Origin: Rhyacichthys aspro | Lineage: Eukaryota; Chordata; Actinopteri; Gobiiformes; Rhyacichthyidae | Assembly (NCBI GenBank): GCA_036850595.1 | Contig: CM072159.1 | Location: forward strand, 4,367,978-4,431,977 | DNA length: 64,000 bases | Reading direction: 5' to 3' | In this document: in pieces, positions 41,801-56,800 of the stretch | Layout of the letters: every line of letters starts with the position of its first letter | Numbering within the stretch: position 1 is the first letter of the stretch | Notes under the pieces: generated by a model | Told to the model about the DNA's origin: nothing | What the model saw: only the letters and a program-made list of their open reading frames with translations | Database searches by the model: none | Made by a program: the position numbers and the translations under genes

Positions 41801-44800
41801 GTTCACCTTTATCTGATTTCTGTTATAGACCCATATTGTGGAACTCTAGTGCTGCTAACCTGTCCATGATCTTTATATGTTCTGGAAGTAATTAGATTAA
41901 TTGGTTTAATTTTGCCATGCTACAAGGGAGAGAAAAAAGGACATTTTAAGAAAATGCGTGTCACCAATATATACTGGAACCAACAGAGGGCAGTGAAGAG
42001 ATATAATTAATTTTCTGTTATTGCTTATTTTAAAATGTAGCACTTTAGTCATTCATCATTATTGTGTAAAACTGATTAAAACTATTGGCTTGTAGTTATG
42101 AGTGCTATAAAAGCCACACTAAATTGTTCCATGTCTACTTATGCCATTCTCTGAAAAGGGGAACATTTGGCTCTGACCTAATATACAAGTGAGTTGAATT
42201 ACCACCTATAGTTTAACTTCTATAGAGGCTCAGAATCCAATTATTTTGATAAATATTTAGAAAGTCCAGAGGGATCATTTTCATTTCACTTTGGACCTTT
42301 CCTCTTCTAAATTTAAATCAGTTCCTCTAGTTACAATCAGAGTTTTCACTTGGGGTTCTATGGGATACACATTTATTTCATTTTAAAGTGATCATAATTT
42401 CAAATGTATCAGTTATATTACACATGATCTAATGTATTCATAAAGCCTTCAATACAGCAAAAGTAGTTATTATTATTAAGTGACAACAAATGAATTGATT
42501 GGAATGTATTCTGAAAGAGTCTAAATGTGAAAACTAGTCCTATGTCTCTTTAATGACTCTTTTTATCCAAACATTCTATCCATTAGTTCTTTTTCAATGA
42601 ATCAGTAATTAACCAAAGCTAAAATATATTAGCCAAAAAAAAAAACTGATAAAAAATTTGCACAAGGGTCATTTTTGCACCCAGGCCTTGCAGTTGATAC
42701 CGTTTATTTAAAGTTAAGTTTAGACCAAAGCTTTATTTCAGCCTGACATCTCCTGAAATTCGAATTGTCACAATAATTGACTTGAAATTGACTGAAAACT
42801 TTTATATCTGCCCCATCTTTACTTTTGATCCGACCATAACTAAACTCTAATGGAGACCACTAAACTCGCTCTGACGTCTGCCTTTATTTTTATCTCCCAA
42901 TTTCTCCCATGTGTGCATAATTAAGCTGCCTAAAATACTGTTATTAATCTCCGATTTGCCTGGAAAAGGGCCTGTGTGCTGAGTCATATTGGTAAAGGTA
43001 ATTCGAGGTCAGGCTCTTCCTGGAATTGTGATCGAATGAAAGAGATAGCCTTCAGTGGACTCCTATGTTCAGGCCACTGTATGCAACAGCTTCTTAAGTT
43101 CGGCAGCACTTTGGATATAATGCACTGCAGAAGGTACTGTGCCCCTGGATCAGTAAGTATCTGCTTTATGGATAGGTTTTCTGTGAATTTGTGTTGCTGT
43201 TATACCTTTATACTACATCCTTCCCTAAATGTCCACTCTGTCTATACTTTGGTAAATCATTCTCATCCGTCCAAATCTTCCAGCCTTGACTCTGCCCACA
43301 GGAGCTAGGTACTTTCCGACGGAGTGTAAATACGATGACATGGTGCTTACTTTGTTCTCAATCCCTGCTCTCTCCCGCCGGATCCCTCTTTTTAGCCACC
43401 TTTCCTCTCTGCTCCATGTGCCGGGCTAGATTAGAGTTGGCATTTGGCTCGCCGTTATCCCAGGTGTGGTTCGCACAATGTCTCACAATGTCCTTTGTCT
43501 TTTGCCGGAGTGCTGAGATTTGACCAAGTGGAGGCCAGCATGAGGTTAACTCAATGTGCAGACTTGAGCCAAGCCACCGAGGAACTCTAAGCTAGCTTGG
43601 TTCCACACGCAAGCACTCGCATTTTTGCAAATCTAAATCTCTAAACCCCAGCTTTTGTCTTGCTAAGCAGAGCCAGACAAGGAGTTTTTTCCAAGGGGTA
43701 CTTTTTTATTCCTCTTTTTTTGCTGAACACCGAGGGGAAATGTGCTTTAATAGCCTGCAGCCTCTTTAGGTGTCTTTCTGCACTCAGGTTTTGATTGGCA
43801 GCCCTAGGGCTCAAGCAGTATTACCATAGTTATCTCACTACAGCACATGCCTAACAGCACTCAAAGCCACCAGAGCTGCCTGTCACGCTTCTTAACTCAC
43901 GACCTATGGAGTTCACTCATGAAAGGGATAAACATGCAAACAGAGCTCGCGCCACTGCCACAAAAGTCACAAACTTTAAGAAGCATGTTGATCTGTGTCA
44001 AGGCTGGGGATGGAAGAGTTTACTTAATGTGTTAACTAATGTCAAAAACTTCGAGGAGCAAACGCATCTATTGTGTCTCAATGTGTGAGGCATTTTAGTC
44101 TCAACTGAACATGGTTTGTTTTGTGCAGCGTGCAACAAACCAGAGAGCCATGTTGGAAACAATGTAGTGTGCAATGTTCCTGTTAACTGATGTGTGCAGG
44201 AATATTTCATCTGTGGCAAGAAATATATGCAGTGTGCAGCAGTCTGAAGCAGCTTTTCATCTTTGAATGATTAAGCAAGAATACAGTGCAATGTTATAAG
44301 CAACATTAAAAGTAATGTAAACCTGTATTTTGATTTGAAAAGACTATACTTTAGAAGTGTGTTGTTACCAATTGTCATTGTTAGTTACATGCATCGACGA
44401 CGAGTATTATGTTTTAGTTTTTTTTTTTTACAATTTATACTATCTAGTTGGTTGGGAGTGAAAAGATAATCTATTATTATGATAGCACTTTTTGTGATGA
44501 GAAAATGTTAAAACGTGTTAATTAAAGAAAAAGCACACAAGGCTCTCGTGGTTGCTATAATCCATCAAAAAGTACAAAACAAGGGAGATTCTTTTCAACA
44601 TAACTTCACGATTCTTAATATTTTTAAGCATCAAAAATGTTTTATCTATTAATTTATGAAAATCAGCCCCTCTATATCAGCCCAAAAATCTGCCATCAGA
44701 TGATCATGTTCTGGAGATATTTACATTGGCCTTTGAAAAACCCATTTTGGTCGACCTCTAGTACCAACATACCTGAACATTCCATTACATACTCTTGTAG

Positions 44801-47800
44801 CGTTAATAGCTTTGGTCAGGGTCACTCTTTTTTTGGGTGCAACTAAAGTACTACTTTGGTATCATGAGTCAGTTTTTCTAAGCTTTAAGCTATCAGCTTT
44901 GTCAGACTTTTTTTTGTTAAAAATAGTCAAAATTTTCAAGGACCAAATGATTGCAACATTACTCACTACAGGCACTGGAATGAGTAAAAAAAAAACACAG
45001 TCAGGGAGTCAGAATCTGTTGTTCGGATCAAATGAATTTGTACATTTGTAGAAATTTGTCTTGGTGTTTGTCGCATACACTCAGCAAAAATGTTTGTGGG
45101 AGTTCTCAGTCATACAATAAAGGGCAAAAACCTTCAAAGAAGAAAAATGTAATAGAATAACTGGTGATACAATTAGGTATACAAGCATTATAAAGACTCC
45201 AATTAATATAGTAAATAAACTGTTTTGTTGAACAATGCAAACACCACTTTTCAATTAAACTGGGCAAAATACTTCCATGATCTGCTCATAACTAGCGACT
45301 CAGAAATATGTGTGTGACCCACCTGTGTAATCAGAAAGGCAAAGGTTTTTAAAATCAATTCTGCAGTTTACATGTTCACCTTTGCCTCCTCAGACTCTCA
45401 CGGGATGGACCTGTTTGCGGTTGCAGTCCATGAGTTCGGACACGCCATCGGTTTGGTCCACACCTCGGCCATAGAGTCCATCATGAGGCCGTACTACCAG
45501 GGTCCGGTGGGAGACCCGCTGAAATATGACCTGCCGTATGAAGACAAAGTGCGAGTGTGGCAGCTCTACGGTGAGGGACCCTTTGCCGTTTGAAAACTAT
45601 TGACGAGCAACTCAGAGTCAGGCTATTGATTAATGAAAAGCAGGATGGAGTTAATTGGACCTCTTTATGGCATATGACCTTATCACACCATTCACTGACA
45701 TGGAGAGCAGCAGCGAGCGGCCAGAGAATAATGATTGCAATGAACGGTGAGAATGGAACGCTCCGAAAGCCTGAGAGGGACAATGAGAGAGGCAGAGAAA
45801 TAGGCATTGAAAGAAAAGAAGCAAGATGAAACTGTCTGTATGCTTTATATCCCATGATGCAACAAAAAGAAATCTAATAGTGGAAGGAGAGCTATAGGAA
45901 AAGTATTGATTGGTTTCCTTTTGAAATTCCGTGCATGTCAGCAGCACCAGTAGATGTTTTGGATTAATGTCTTTTCCTTCAAAATGACATATTTCTTGTG
46001 TATGAATCAAGTTTTGTATATTCATTTTGTCCCTCTCATATCTCTTAGGAGTGAGAGACTCGGTGTCTCACACTAATCGTCCAGACGATCCTTCCCAGAC
46101 GCCTGAACCTCCTGTCCTTTTGGATCTTCCGGAAAACAGATCCACTCTTCTGTAAGTACAACATCCTGTTTCTTTTAAATAAGAAGCTCAGACAAATAGG
46201 GTTAAGGTACACATCCACAGTTGTGTTATGTATTATTCATACCTCTTCAAGTTTAAGGAAAAAACTTGACTTTTGAACCACTGTAAATGGGGTCAATGAA
46301 CCGTTGCATATTAAATATGTAACAAAGCCACACATAAATGAATCCGTTGTTGGATCTGTTTAATTGTGCATTACAAATACATAATATTGCTTTAGCTCAT
46401 TAGAATCTCTATTGCAGTGCCACCAAGGTTCATAATCATATCTTGGTCCAAAGATATTAGACATTCAAGTTAACAAATCAATAATTCCATATAATGTATA
46501 GTGACCCATACAGGAGCCAAATGACGAATTCATGTGACTATTGATTTAACTTGAAAGCCTGACTTTTGTATTGTCGAGTTGTAGTTAAGAGTGACTTGGA
46601 CTTGAAATAACCTATTGACTGATAATATAGTATTTATCCATAAGGAGTCAGTATGTTTCCTAAAGATATATTTATTAGCATTTATCCTTGAAAATGAAAG
46701 TTTGTTAGTTGTGTTGAATGATTGTTTAATTATAATCTTCTTAACAATTCTCAAAATCAGAGTGACACACTTGTATAATGTTGTTCATCGTTGTTCTGTT
46801 GCTGCATGTTTATGGCTTACTCCGATTAAGGTCAGACACAGCTTTGTGTGGCCCCAGAGCCAGACTATGGCACAGAGTAACACCCATAAACACATTAGGA
46901 AAACAAGACCAGTGCTTAGAGACATACCTACTCATTTTTAGACCAGTGAGGACACACATATATGGTCACTCTGCCAGAGAATATCGTGTTTGTCTGTTAT
47001 TTTGTCATGTCGTAAAAAGTGTAAGCTAGTGTATAGTAGCTTATGGGTTCATGTGCTCGGAACGTGTAGTTTGTTGTGTTCGTGACTCTAGTTTATATGT
47101 TACCATTAATATTTATTAATGACTTGATTATTAAAGAGCAAATCAGCCAGGTATGTTAGCGTTTAACTGTACAAATGAATCGGGTTTAACATTAGTTTCT
47201 TTTCTATTTTCTGACAAAGTCCTTATCATGTCAAAAAGGGCTCTAGAGTGTGAAATACAGTGTATGGTAGACTCACCACCATGTGACTATAGAGTGTTAT
47301 AGATGTGGAATGATAGTGGTGTCCTTTGTGTGTGTATCAGGCTACATTTGTTTTAATGAAAATCATGCATAACCTATTATCTCTCTAATAGTTTCTGTTT
47401 TTCGAAAGTGTCTTTTTCACCCGCTCTACTGCAATGTTTCCATCACTGCTTCTTTCTACTCTTTGCTCTGACAACTGTAGGATGCACATGGCCTATCAAA
47501 TGATACTGTGTTCAGCTCCTATTCTCCAGAACTATCCTTTTACACCACAGTCTCCTTTAACAGTTCAAACACAATATGCCATCTTCCAGCCTCTCCCTCT
47601 GCACTGCTTATTCTTTTCTATACTTTATAGACTTTATTACACATCTCTCTCGCTCAAACATTTAACCATTTTGCTGGGCTCTATATTATGTGGATTTTCC
47701 ATTTCCTTCGCTTTCACCAGTATGGGAATAAAAATGTCCCCACTGACCCAAAAGACATGCGCTCCTTCTTGAAGTCATTTATCATAAGACATCCCTACCG

Positions 47801-50800
47801 CTGACCTAAAGAACCAGGTCGTCCAGTTGCAATATCCTTCCCCTCGGCGGCAAACTTTTTATCCTCTGAGCTGAGATTGTGGCTTGTACTGTGGGCTCTA
47901 CTTACTAGCAGTAAGGGGGAAAAAAAACAAATCAATTCACACGCAGAAGTGAAAGGCGTTTATCATATTGCAACAAAAACTCAATATTAAAATGCTTGTT
48001 AACTCTCTGTGGTGCCATCTTTATAGATTTCCCCCATGTTAGCAATTATTTACCCACATAGGATGACATTTGCTGCTGCTTAAGTGATTTAACAGTAGCA
48101 CCACTATTTAGATTAATTGGGATCAAAGAGGGCAGGATCCTCAAGGACTGATCAAACTCTTGTTGCTTCGATTCGCACTGACAACGGCGCCCAATACCGC
48201 CCAGAGGATAAGTACTCATCCTCTCACGCACACACCCATGTACAGATTTGGCAGCACTTCTCATCTCAGCAGCCACATTAAAACATCTTTTCTCACCAGT
48301 ATCTGCCCTCTGTTGTCATTTTTTACCACTGCCATCGGGTCAGGACGCGTGAAAAAGCACGGTTTATGCTCGATAAGGGTCTTCACAGCTGACCACGAGG
48401 CAGCGGGGTCATGTAAATTGAGCTGAATGGCGATCTTTGTTGGTGCTGTGAGAGCTGGACGCCTCTCACTCACAGTGGCGGCCCTGTCACACTAATGGGT
48501 TCATCATTGGCAGTCTGACCACACACCGCTTTAAATCACTTATTGGCCCGGGGGACGAACGCACCGCAGGACCTCAGCGGGACAGCGTTTTACCTAACGT
48601 TCGGTCTGTTTAATTGAAGTAAACACATGCATGCGCACATCAAGGCTTTGTTTGCATTCATGTGGTGCATTTATGGGATGTGTTGTTTGTCAGTGCTTTT
48701 ACCTGGAGTGGGGTTACGTGGAAATGCATAAAAGGGACATTTGCATTTAAGGACAGGTCAGCCAGAACAGTATGACCACTTACATATCCGACAGTCATTG
48801 ACATAATAAGTAACCATTTTAAAGTTGCAAGAAGGTAAGGGTAACGGAAAGTAAAGTTCCAAAACAATGTTTGCAAGAGAGTTTTTGTGTATCACCTTTA
48901 GGAAACACATATATGCCCAGAGCAAAAATTGAGGCGATCCCTTTAAGAAGTACAATAACTTATGTCTTTAATTAGAAACATCAGTTTTGTAAATCATAAA
49001 AGCACATTGTCAGAGTTTAGGCTTGTCTAAAGTCATCTAGGATATTGTTCCCCATGTTTTTTTGCATGAAACTGAAACACTGTGTCACAATGTTAAGTTC
49101 TTACTCTGGGCACAAGCAGAAGCCCTGTCCCAGATATTTTCATGGTCCAAGGAGGTTCAAATGGCTCTAGCATGAAAGAGGTGAAGCATGCAGGTCCTTT
49201 AGGTTAACATGGGAACAAATGACTTAACTGCTACTCTGTTTAGGTTCAGTCAGAGTTGAGCTAACTTTGATGTGGGACAAATAAGAACTAGAACAGCAGT
49301 AACTCATAGTTGAAGTGGAGATGGAAAAAAGGCATAAGATTTGAGTAGTTTAGGTAAAACTGTGATGGCTAGCTGACATGAGGAGTGAATCCCCAAACCA
49401 GGAGCTCTTGTAGTCTGTTCTCTGTCTGCTGTGGCTAGTAACAAAACAGAACAAGAAATCAAATGAACCAACATTAGTGACAGATCCCATAGATACCAGA
49501 CGATGCCTAGTCCAGAACAAGGAGTGTACTGACACCAAGACATGACCAAGTATTTTAGGGATTCAGACTGAGGCAAACCAAGTTCATGGGAGGGAAAACC
49601 AAAAAAATAATGTAAGACACCTGTGAAGAGATCTTCGGAAACAAAAAAAAAACTTCAACCGAGCCTTAGGCTAAGACCAATGACAAACTCACAAGAATTA
49701 CATATGATGTCTATGTCCAAGACCAAGATAAGACCAAGTAAAAATTACTTTAAGACTGAGATGACATCGGAAACATTAAAAGTGGTCTTAAGACTCCACA
49801 GTCCAAGCTTTTATGGACATGGTTGTCATGGGAATTTAAGGAGCATCTAGATGTAGCAGACCTCAACATCAGTGGTCATAATATTATGGCTGGTCATTGT
49901 ATTTTTGTACCCGTCTGTGTGATCTACAGTCAGACATTGTGCAAGTTTTTCCCAACTTTCCATGCTCCACTTCAACTTTCCTGTGCTCGCATTTATTTTC
50001 AGGTTGTCACGAGATGCCCCGGACAGATGCACCACTCACTTTGACGCAGTGGCACAAATACGGGGCGAGGCCTTCTTTTTTAAAGGTACTCAAAGTCAAG
50101 TGAAAAAGTTGCAAGTCTTATAAAGGTTCTGTGAGAGAGGGAAGCAGAAAGTTGTGAACGGGCAAGAGATAAATTGAAGCAGTAGGAGACAGGGTAATGG
50201 TGACAGTGGCGATCAATAGGAAACCAAGTCATGTGTGGCCTGTATCAGAGGCTCCACGTGTAGTGTCCTCTAAACAAAATGCTCCTATAGGACAGGAGCT
50301 GCTGTGTTCGGCTTATCTGCTCAGCGTGAAATCACCTCCTCAGCTCATTAGCCTCTGTAAATGGTATGTGTGCAAAGAGGGGTTTCCATTAGACAATACA
50401 GTATTGTAATAATGGAATTGATTTAGCAGTATAAGTCATAACATTTTATTATACTTGATCAAATTGATTAACACACTGAGATAAAAGGTTACATCAATCA
50501 TAAATAAAGCATGATTTTAAGGGAGAATGTCCGGAATGGAGCATTAAATTCTCTTTTCTTCTCATTGAATTAAGAGAGCTGTAAGACTGGAATACTGATG
50601 AGAAGAGATTGTAGTGCAGGTCAAAAACTTGATTGTAGCTGTTCTAAGCTTTGGCTCATTTTCTCTCCCATCGCAGGGAAGTACTTTTGGAGACTCACTC
50701 GAGAGAAGCACCTTGTTTCTCTTCGCCCAGCTCAGATCCATCGCTTCTGGAGAGGTTTACCACCAAACCTGGACAGTGTGGATGCTGTGTATGAGAGGCC

Positions 50801-53800
50801 TGGTGATCACAAAATAGTGTTCTTCAAAGGTAAAGTGCAACAAGTCCATGACTGCCTTTTTTGTATCAGAAATCAGAGTACACTGTCAATATTGCTGTAT
50901 TCAGGTTGTGTTGAATACACTGGGAAGACAGTTTCTAAGTTGAAATGTGACACATGCTCCAGTTGAAACAAGAACTAGATAATTCATGGAATATTTATAA
51001 TATTTGAGTAAGTAAAAACATTATATTACATTAAACTTACATTAGGTAATATTAATCATAACTTAATATAACTTTACCAATTAATTTACATCATTTTTTG
51101 ATCAGCAATGTCAATGCACCAGTCTGACAGAAAGTTACATTTCATCAACTTAAAACCAAAACATGTAAACAGAGCAATCATTGAAGAAGCACATGAATGC
51201 AACATAATACAGTACTTGTTCCTGTTTAAATTGGTCATTGTTTTTGATCTAACACTTCTCTATCCACCCTCAGGTTTAAAGTACTGGGTATTCAAAGATA
51301 ACATTGTAGAGGAGGGATACCCTCGTCCAATCAGTGACTTTGGTTTACCCACTGATGGTGTGGACGCTGCTTTTGTTTGGCTCCACAACGACAAAACCTA
51401 CTTCTTTAAGAACAACCTGTATTGGCGCTATGACGACCACCTGAGGCGAATGGACCTGGGCTACCCCAAAGACAGCTCCCTGTGGAAGGGGCTGCCCCCA
51501 AACATGGACGATGCCATGAGGTGGTCTGATGGTGAGTAGCAGTAATATAGCACAGAACTAAGCCCTGATGTAAACTGGATGTGTCAGTGTCACTTTCTGT
51601 AAGATGCCCTTTACATGTAGTTTATAGAATATTCTGTCAATGAAGGAAATGACTGCTGTGGAGGAAGATCCTTTAAGTGTTAGAAGTGGTGTGGTTTTCA
51701 TTGCATGAACTTGTTTGTCCAGCTCATCCCACAGATCCACTGTTGCAAGGCACTGCATTACTTTTCTACTTGTAGCCCTAATCACAGAAGACTTGTAACA
51801 GCCCCAAAGAAAATTATCTACAAGAGTTGTCTAGGTTCCAAAAAGTCGTCAAAGTTTTGATAATATTCACTAGTTGCCTTTGATTTTAAAAAAAGCACAT
51901 GTCCATTAGATTAGTATGTTAGATTAGTGTTACTATGGATGTTCAGTCAAAAGTCATGCTGCTACAAAGTCCATGGCCATGTCATTGTCCACCCATAGGA
52001 GGCCACCTTCATTGCTGGCACCTGACCCCAAGCTGTGGGAGGAGACAGAGCTCCCTCCCCTTGTTAAAGCCACTGGATGTTGATGGTATACCTGTAAAAG
52101 TTTCAGATCTAAAACATACAGACATAAAGGAGGCTCTGTGTCATAGAGCTGTCATTCAATTGACACATCAGTGTTCATTATGTAATGGCTAATCAGTGTT
52201 AAAACTAGACTTTCACTGAGGCTCTTTTTTCTGGTCTGCAGCTTTTCCATTGTGTTCTCTGTGTTCACACAGCTTCATCAGAAACTCATATATATGTGCA
52301 GCGTGTGTGCAAATATTATGTGTTTATACACAATACCATATTATCAGTGACCCATAAACAGAGAGACGTGGTTTAAGTAAATCAACTCCGCTGCAGAGTT
52401 ATTGCCTTTAGGGATCTTTCACAGGCAAGCTGCTCAAGTTTCCAGACAACAAACTTTTAAATTACAGAGACTGAATCAGTCTACCAGAAAGTGGTTGTAA
52501 CGCTGGCATCTAGGCTTGCCAACAACAGCCCTGACCTTTCTGTTGTAAACAGTCCGAGGGAGAAGCACGGTGGGCCTTTTGAGTCTATGAGTCTATCTGT
52601 GCTTATTAATCCATACTGCTACTGAGCACTCAGCGCAGGCAGTTAGACTCACATGGGGCTACATTTGAAAAACAACAAGATAGGATGACAAGATCTCTAA
52701 TCTAATCAAAGAGGTCCAACCGAGAGTTTTCCTCCTGCATTAACCTCGCTATAATCAATAGTGTCTCACAGACGGTACTGATTCTATCTGATAGCTCTGT
52801 GTCTTTCCCTAACCCGCCTCTGTCTCCCGTCTGTGTCACAGTTTCTCCTTCAAAAGAGACCCAAATGACACCAGGGCAAGGGGAAAAACTGCTGTGGATT
52901 TAGCCGTTATTAAGGCCATGCATTTTACAGGCTGCCCTCTGGTGTACAGCGTCAGTGCATCAGTGCTGACTCTATCTGTCTCAGCATCAGTTTTATTCTC
53001 TGGAGCCATCAACCTCTGCAGCATCCTATTACCACAACACACAAAAACAGAGAAGGAAAGTAAAAAGGCTGAAGACACAAAGAGCTGCACTGTTTCCTGG
53101 AGACAAACATGTGAAATTTATCATGTTATTGTATTTCAATAGTTTATTGATAATCAGCCTTCAGACTCCCGTTGCTTGGAGCTGCTCATATAATGATCTC
53201 AATTTTAGTTAGCCAAAACTCCAAGCAAGTCATATCTGGTCACCTATGGCCTTTTTAAAAATTATTATTGATGTAGGTGTTACATTCACTCAGGAGTCTC
53301 TGTTACTACACTTTTTGCATATGAATGTTTATCCCGCTGCTTCTGCAAACACGAGGTTAAGCTAATGGCCTTTGGTTGTCTAGAAATTCTCCATTTTGTA
53401 TCACCATATCCAAATGTTTTTACCCTTTGTAGGATATCCGTGCAAATGTTTGTAATTAAATCTGGCACGGTCCCTGATTCTCATCTCAGTGCTAATCAGT
53501 AAATGAAAATCAAATACAACTTTATTATAGCTTTAAGGGAACTCAAGCTCCCCTCATGTAGTTTTGCTTACTTTTGTGAGCAGTTATTGGCTGACAACTT
53601 AATACTCAAAAACCTCCCTCCCATGTAAACAAATAAGTAGATAGGTGAAATTAATCTACAAATACATCAACTTCCAATTTGTTCTAGTGAGCCATAGGTT
53701 TGTAATTAAAGGGATTTCCATTTTGTGAGTGGAAAATCCTGCACATTATGCCTTCAGCAGTTTCTATGGCTATGCTTTACGCTTTGCTGAAAAGGCTTTT

Positions 53801-56800
53801 AAGGAAAGTACTTTGGGGTTTTTTTTAGCTCAAGTACATTTACTGTATTTTCTTCAGACTTACAGTGGCTCAAACAAACAACTGAAATGAACTTTACATC
53901 ATCAGTTGTGTCTACTGTCTGGAGTATTTGAAGGCAAGGAGTGGTCTATGTAAGGACATCTTTTTGGTCCATGCTTTCAACAAGTCTAATTTGTGTTGAT
54001 TAATACATATAGTAAGTGAACACATAATTAATCATTGTATGTTTTAACAATGTAATAATAACACTCTAAAGAACCTGAGGTGGTCATTATCATCAAGTTC
54101 ATAAATCATACAACACTCGAAAGTCATTAAAGCAGTGAAGAGAGTGCATACATGTGAAAGTACATTTTTTGCAGCCGCTTTTTGTCGCCCGCTGTGAGTC
54201 ATTAATATTCCACTCTCAACCAGGCCATTTTACTCCACGCTAACGACAGGGGAATTTATCAGACTCTCGTGTTGTCTCCACTCATCGCCGCTCTGCCTCT
54301 CAATTGTTTAGTTAATCCTTCGTGAGGAGCATACAGCCTACGGCCTGCATTATTTCAGCTGATTTTCGTGCTAAGTGGCCACAGCCAAGTCTTGTGTCAG
54401 GTTTGTGTCCTCCTCCTCGTCTGTTGCCACTGGTCAGACATAAAAACTGCTTTATGTTTGTGCCTTCTGTCATAATTGTCCCTCACAGGAAGTGTTAGAG
54501 CCAGATGGACTACAAACCTTTTGTTTTAACAGGCTGCTAACGACCACAAATCACATACAAGTTTATACAGCATATGTTTAATCATTGACCTGGGAACTAA
54601 CTGCCCTCACCGATACCTCACTCTTTATTATACATCGTAACATAAATCAACCAATTATGAGCTGAGATTATGTTTACGGGAGAAAAAATTACAAAGATGT
54701 GTTTCTGCTTTACATCGTGTCATAGAATTTATTGCCTGTGACTGCAATAGAAAGTAAACATTGGTCTATTTTGATGATGAAGTAGCGCACTCTTTTACTT
54801 TCTATTTCCATCCAAGATAATATATCAGAGAGAATTTTAAGATAAATGGTCAAACTGCCAGCCGCTTAGAAAACATAAAGTTCTGTGCAAATGTTTTAGG
54901 CAGGCATGATGTAAATAGTAAAGTAAACTATAAAGTATGTTGATTTTTATTAGTTTACCAAATGCAAAGTGAGACAATTCTAAATCAAATCGATATTTGT
55001 TGTGACTTTGCAGCAACAGTTCTAGCTGTATCAGATTACATGGTCTGGTTTAACCTAAGTTCCTTCTGAGATGTGATGGTCTGGTTTAGTCCAGTTTGGC
55101 CTGTTTTTTTCATGTTGTGATGTCATGTTGTGATGAAATGTGTTGAGATAACTCAAAAACAAGTCTGTTTATTGGCAACTTTAAGGAATAGGACAACATT
55201 GAGTGTGATCAATAATTAATAATGGTCATCAAATTAGTTGTTAGCATTACTAGCTTCATAGTTTTGAATTCTATTCTATTCTAATTGTACTTCTGGTTAA
55301 CACCCCTGACTTGGTCTGTTGGCCTCTGTAGTCACAGTATTTCGTATCTCGATCTTTTATCATTCATCCTCTCCATCTGCCTGTGGGTTTTACTATTTCT
55401 CAAGCAATGCTGAGTATAAAAAATAGCTGGTAAGATTTGACACCACAGTGTTCAGTTATTTTAAAGGTATAATATGTATTGTTTCCCATATTTTGAGACC
55501 CAGGTGACCCATAGTAGTCTAATTTGTGTGACTATAGATTCAAAATGAACATTTTTTTAATAGTTCCCAATGTAAAAAAGAAAGAATAAACACTATCTCA
55601 TACTTGTAATGCACCTAACTCAACGTTTTTCACTGTGTGACTCTGAATGACTGGACATGGTAACATCTCACATGAACCTGTATATCACACGACTCTCATA
55701 CATCTCATAAAATTTAACAGATAGACACATAACATTTCCATTGTATATAACAGTAGCAGTGTAAGACTTCTGTGTAGGTTCTCAATGAGTAGCAGTGTAG
55801 TTGTACTCAGAGACCTTTAGTTCTTCTGAAAACATAGAGCTGCTCAATAAATTTTTCATACAACTGAAATCTACACTCCTATGTCCCTCTAACGAGTTCC
55901 ACATCATGAGCAATAAAAGAGAGGATGGGGTGTGAGGCAGAGATGTACTCTAGTCTTTTTGTGCAAGTCCAAGTCAAGTCTCAAGTCTTTGACCACGAGT
56001 CCAAGTCCGAGTCTCTTTGCAGACGTAGCTTAATGTGAGTTCTTTTAGCTTGATACTGCTGTCTTATTAATAAACCTCTTGTATATGAATATATCATTTT
56101 GAAAAAGTAAGCTACATAGTATGGATGATTTTAAAATAGAAAGAACAAAACATTTTTAGTATTCTTAACTATTGATGCATCAATCCAGCTTTTTTAGTAC
56201 AGATCCTGATCCCGATTTAGATCCTGATGAGATGAGGTGAGGTGTAGTGAGGATCTGCAAGTATCAGATACTGACCCAATCCATCAGTTATTTGAATATA
56301 GATCATATAAATAAAGACTCTTGTATTTGTCACATGACCAATCATAGAGATGGGTTATTATTACATTTTATCGTAATGAGTAGATTTGTCCAAATAAAAA
56401 GAAAGTAAAGACCAGCTCTTTTCCCATTGTATAGACATACAATATCAACTTAGAAAAGAGTAATTAATTTTATTCATGATTCATTCTTTATGATTGTTGT
56501 GGTAGGCTACAATAATCCAGAGGTTAGCACTGATCAGACCAAAAGGAATAGAATTCATCCTCAGGAGGAAGACAAGTTAATAAACCAGTTGATGGATTTA
56601 GGGACTGTAGCTTTATTGTTTTACACATAAAATGAATAAAATGCGTCGTACAACAGCAGCTTTTTGTCAAACCTCACTCATGTAAATCATATTAGTGAGT
56701 AAAGACAGCAGGTTGCTTCGTGGGGCTCTGTGGGGCTGTGAAACTGTGATAAAAGTGTTAGCTACAAACAGTTAGCTTTCCTTTAGCTCGCTGCTAACAA

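Larger units (their letters stand above)
36312..45393 (+). other. mmp17: mmp17 intron 4 (9.1 kb)
   Basis: A phase 1 GT-AG intron. It holds a reverse-strand SINE at 36824-37072, a T-rich tract near 38120 and otherwise AT-rich unique sequence. The part at 39590-39760 is less AT-rich than its surroundings. No coding exon was recognised. Confidence 0.9.

Noticed and set aside
42976..43308. A 110-codon open frame in intron 4
   Set aside because: No recognisable protein features, and no splice sites that would join it in phase with exons 4 and 5, which already join perfectly.
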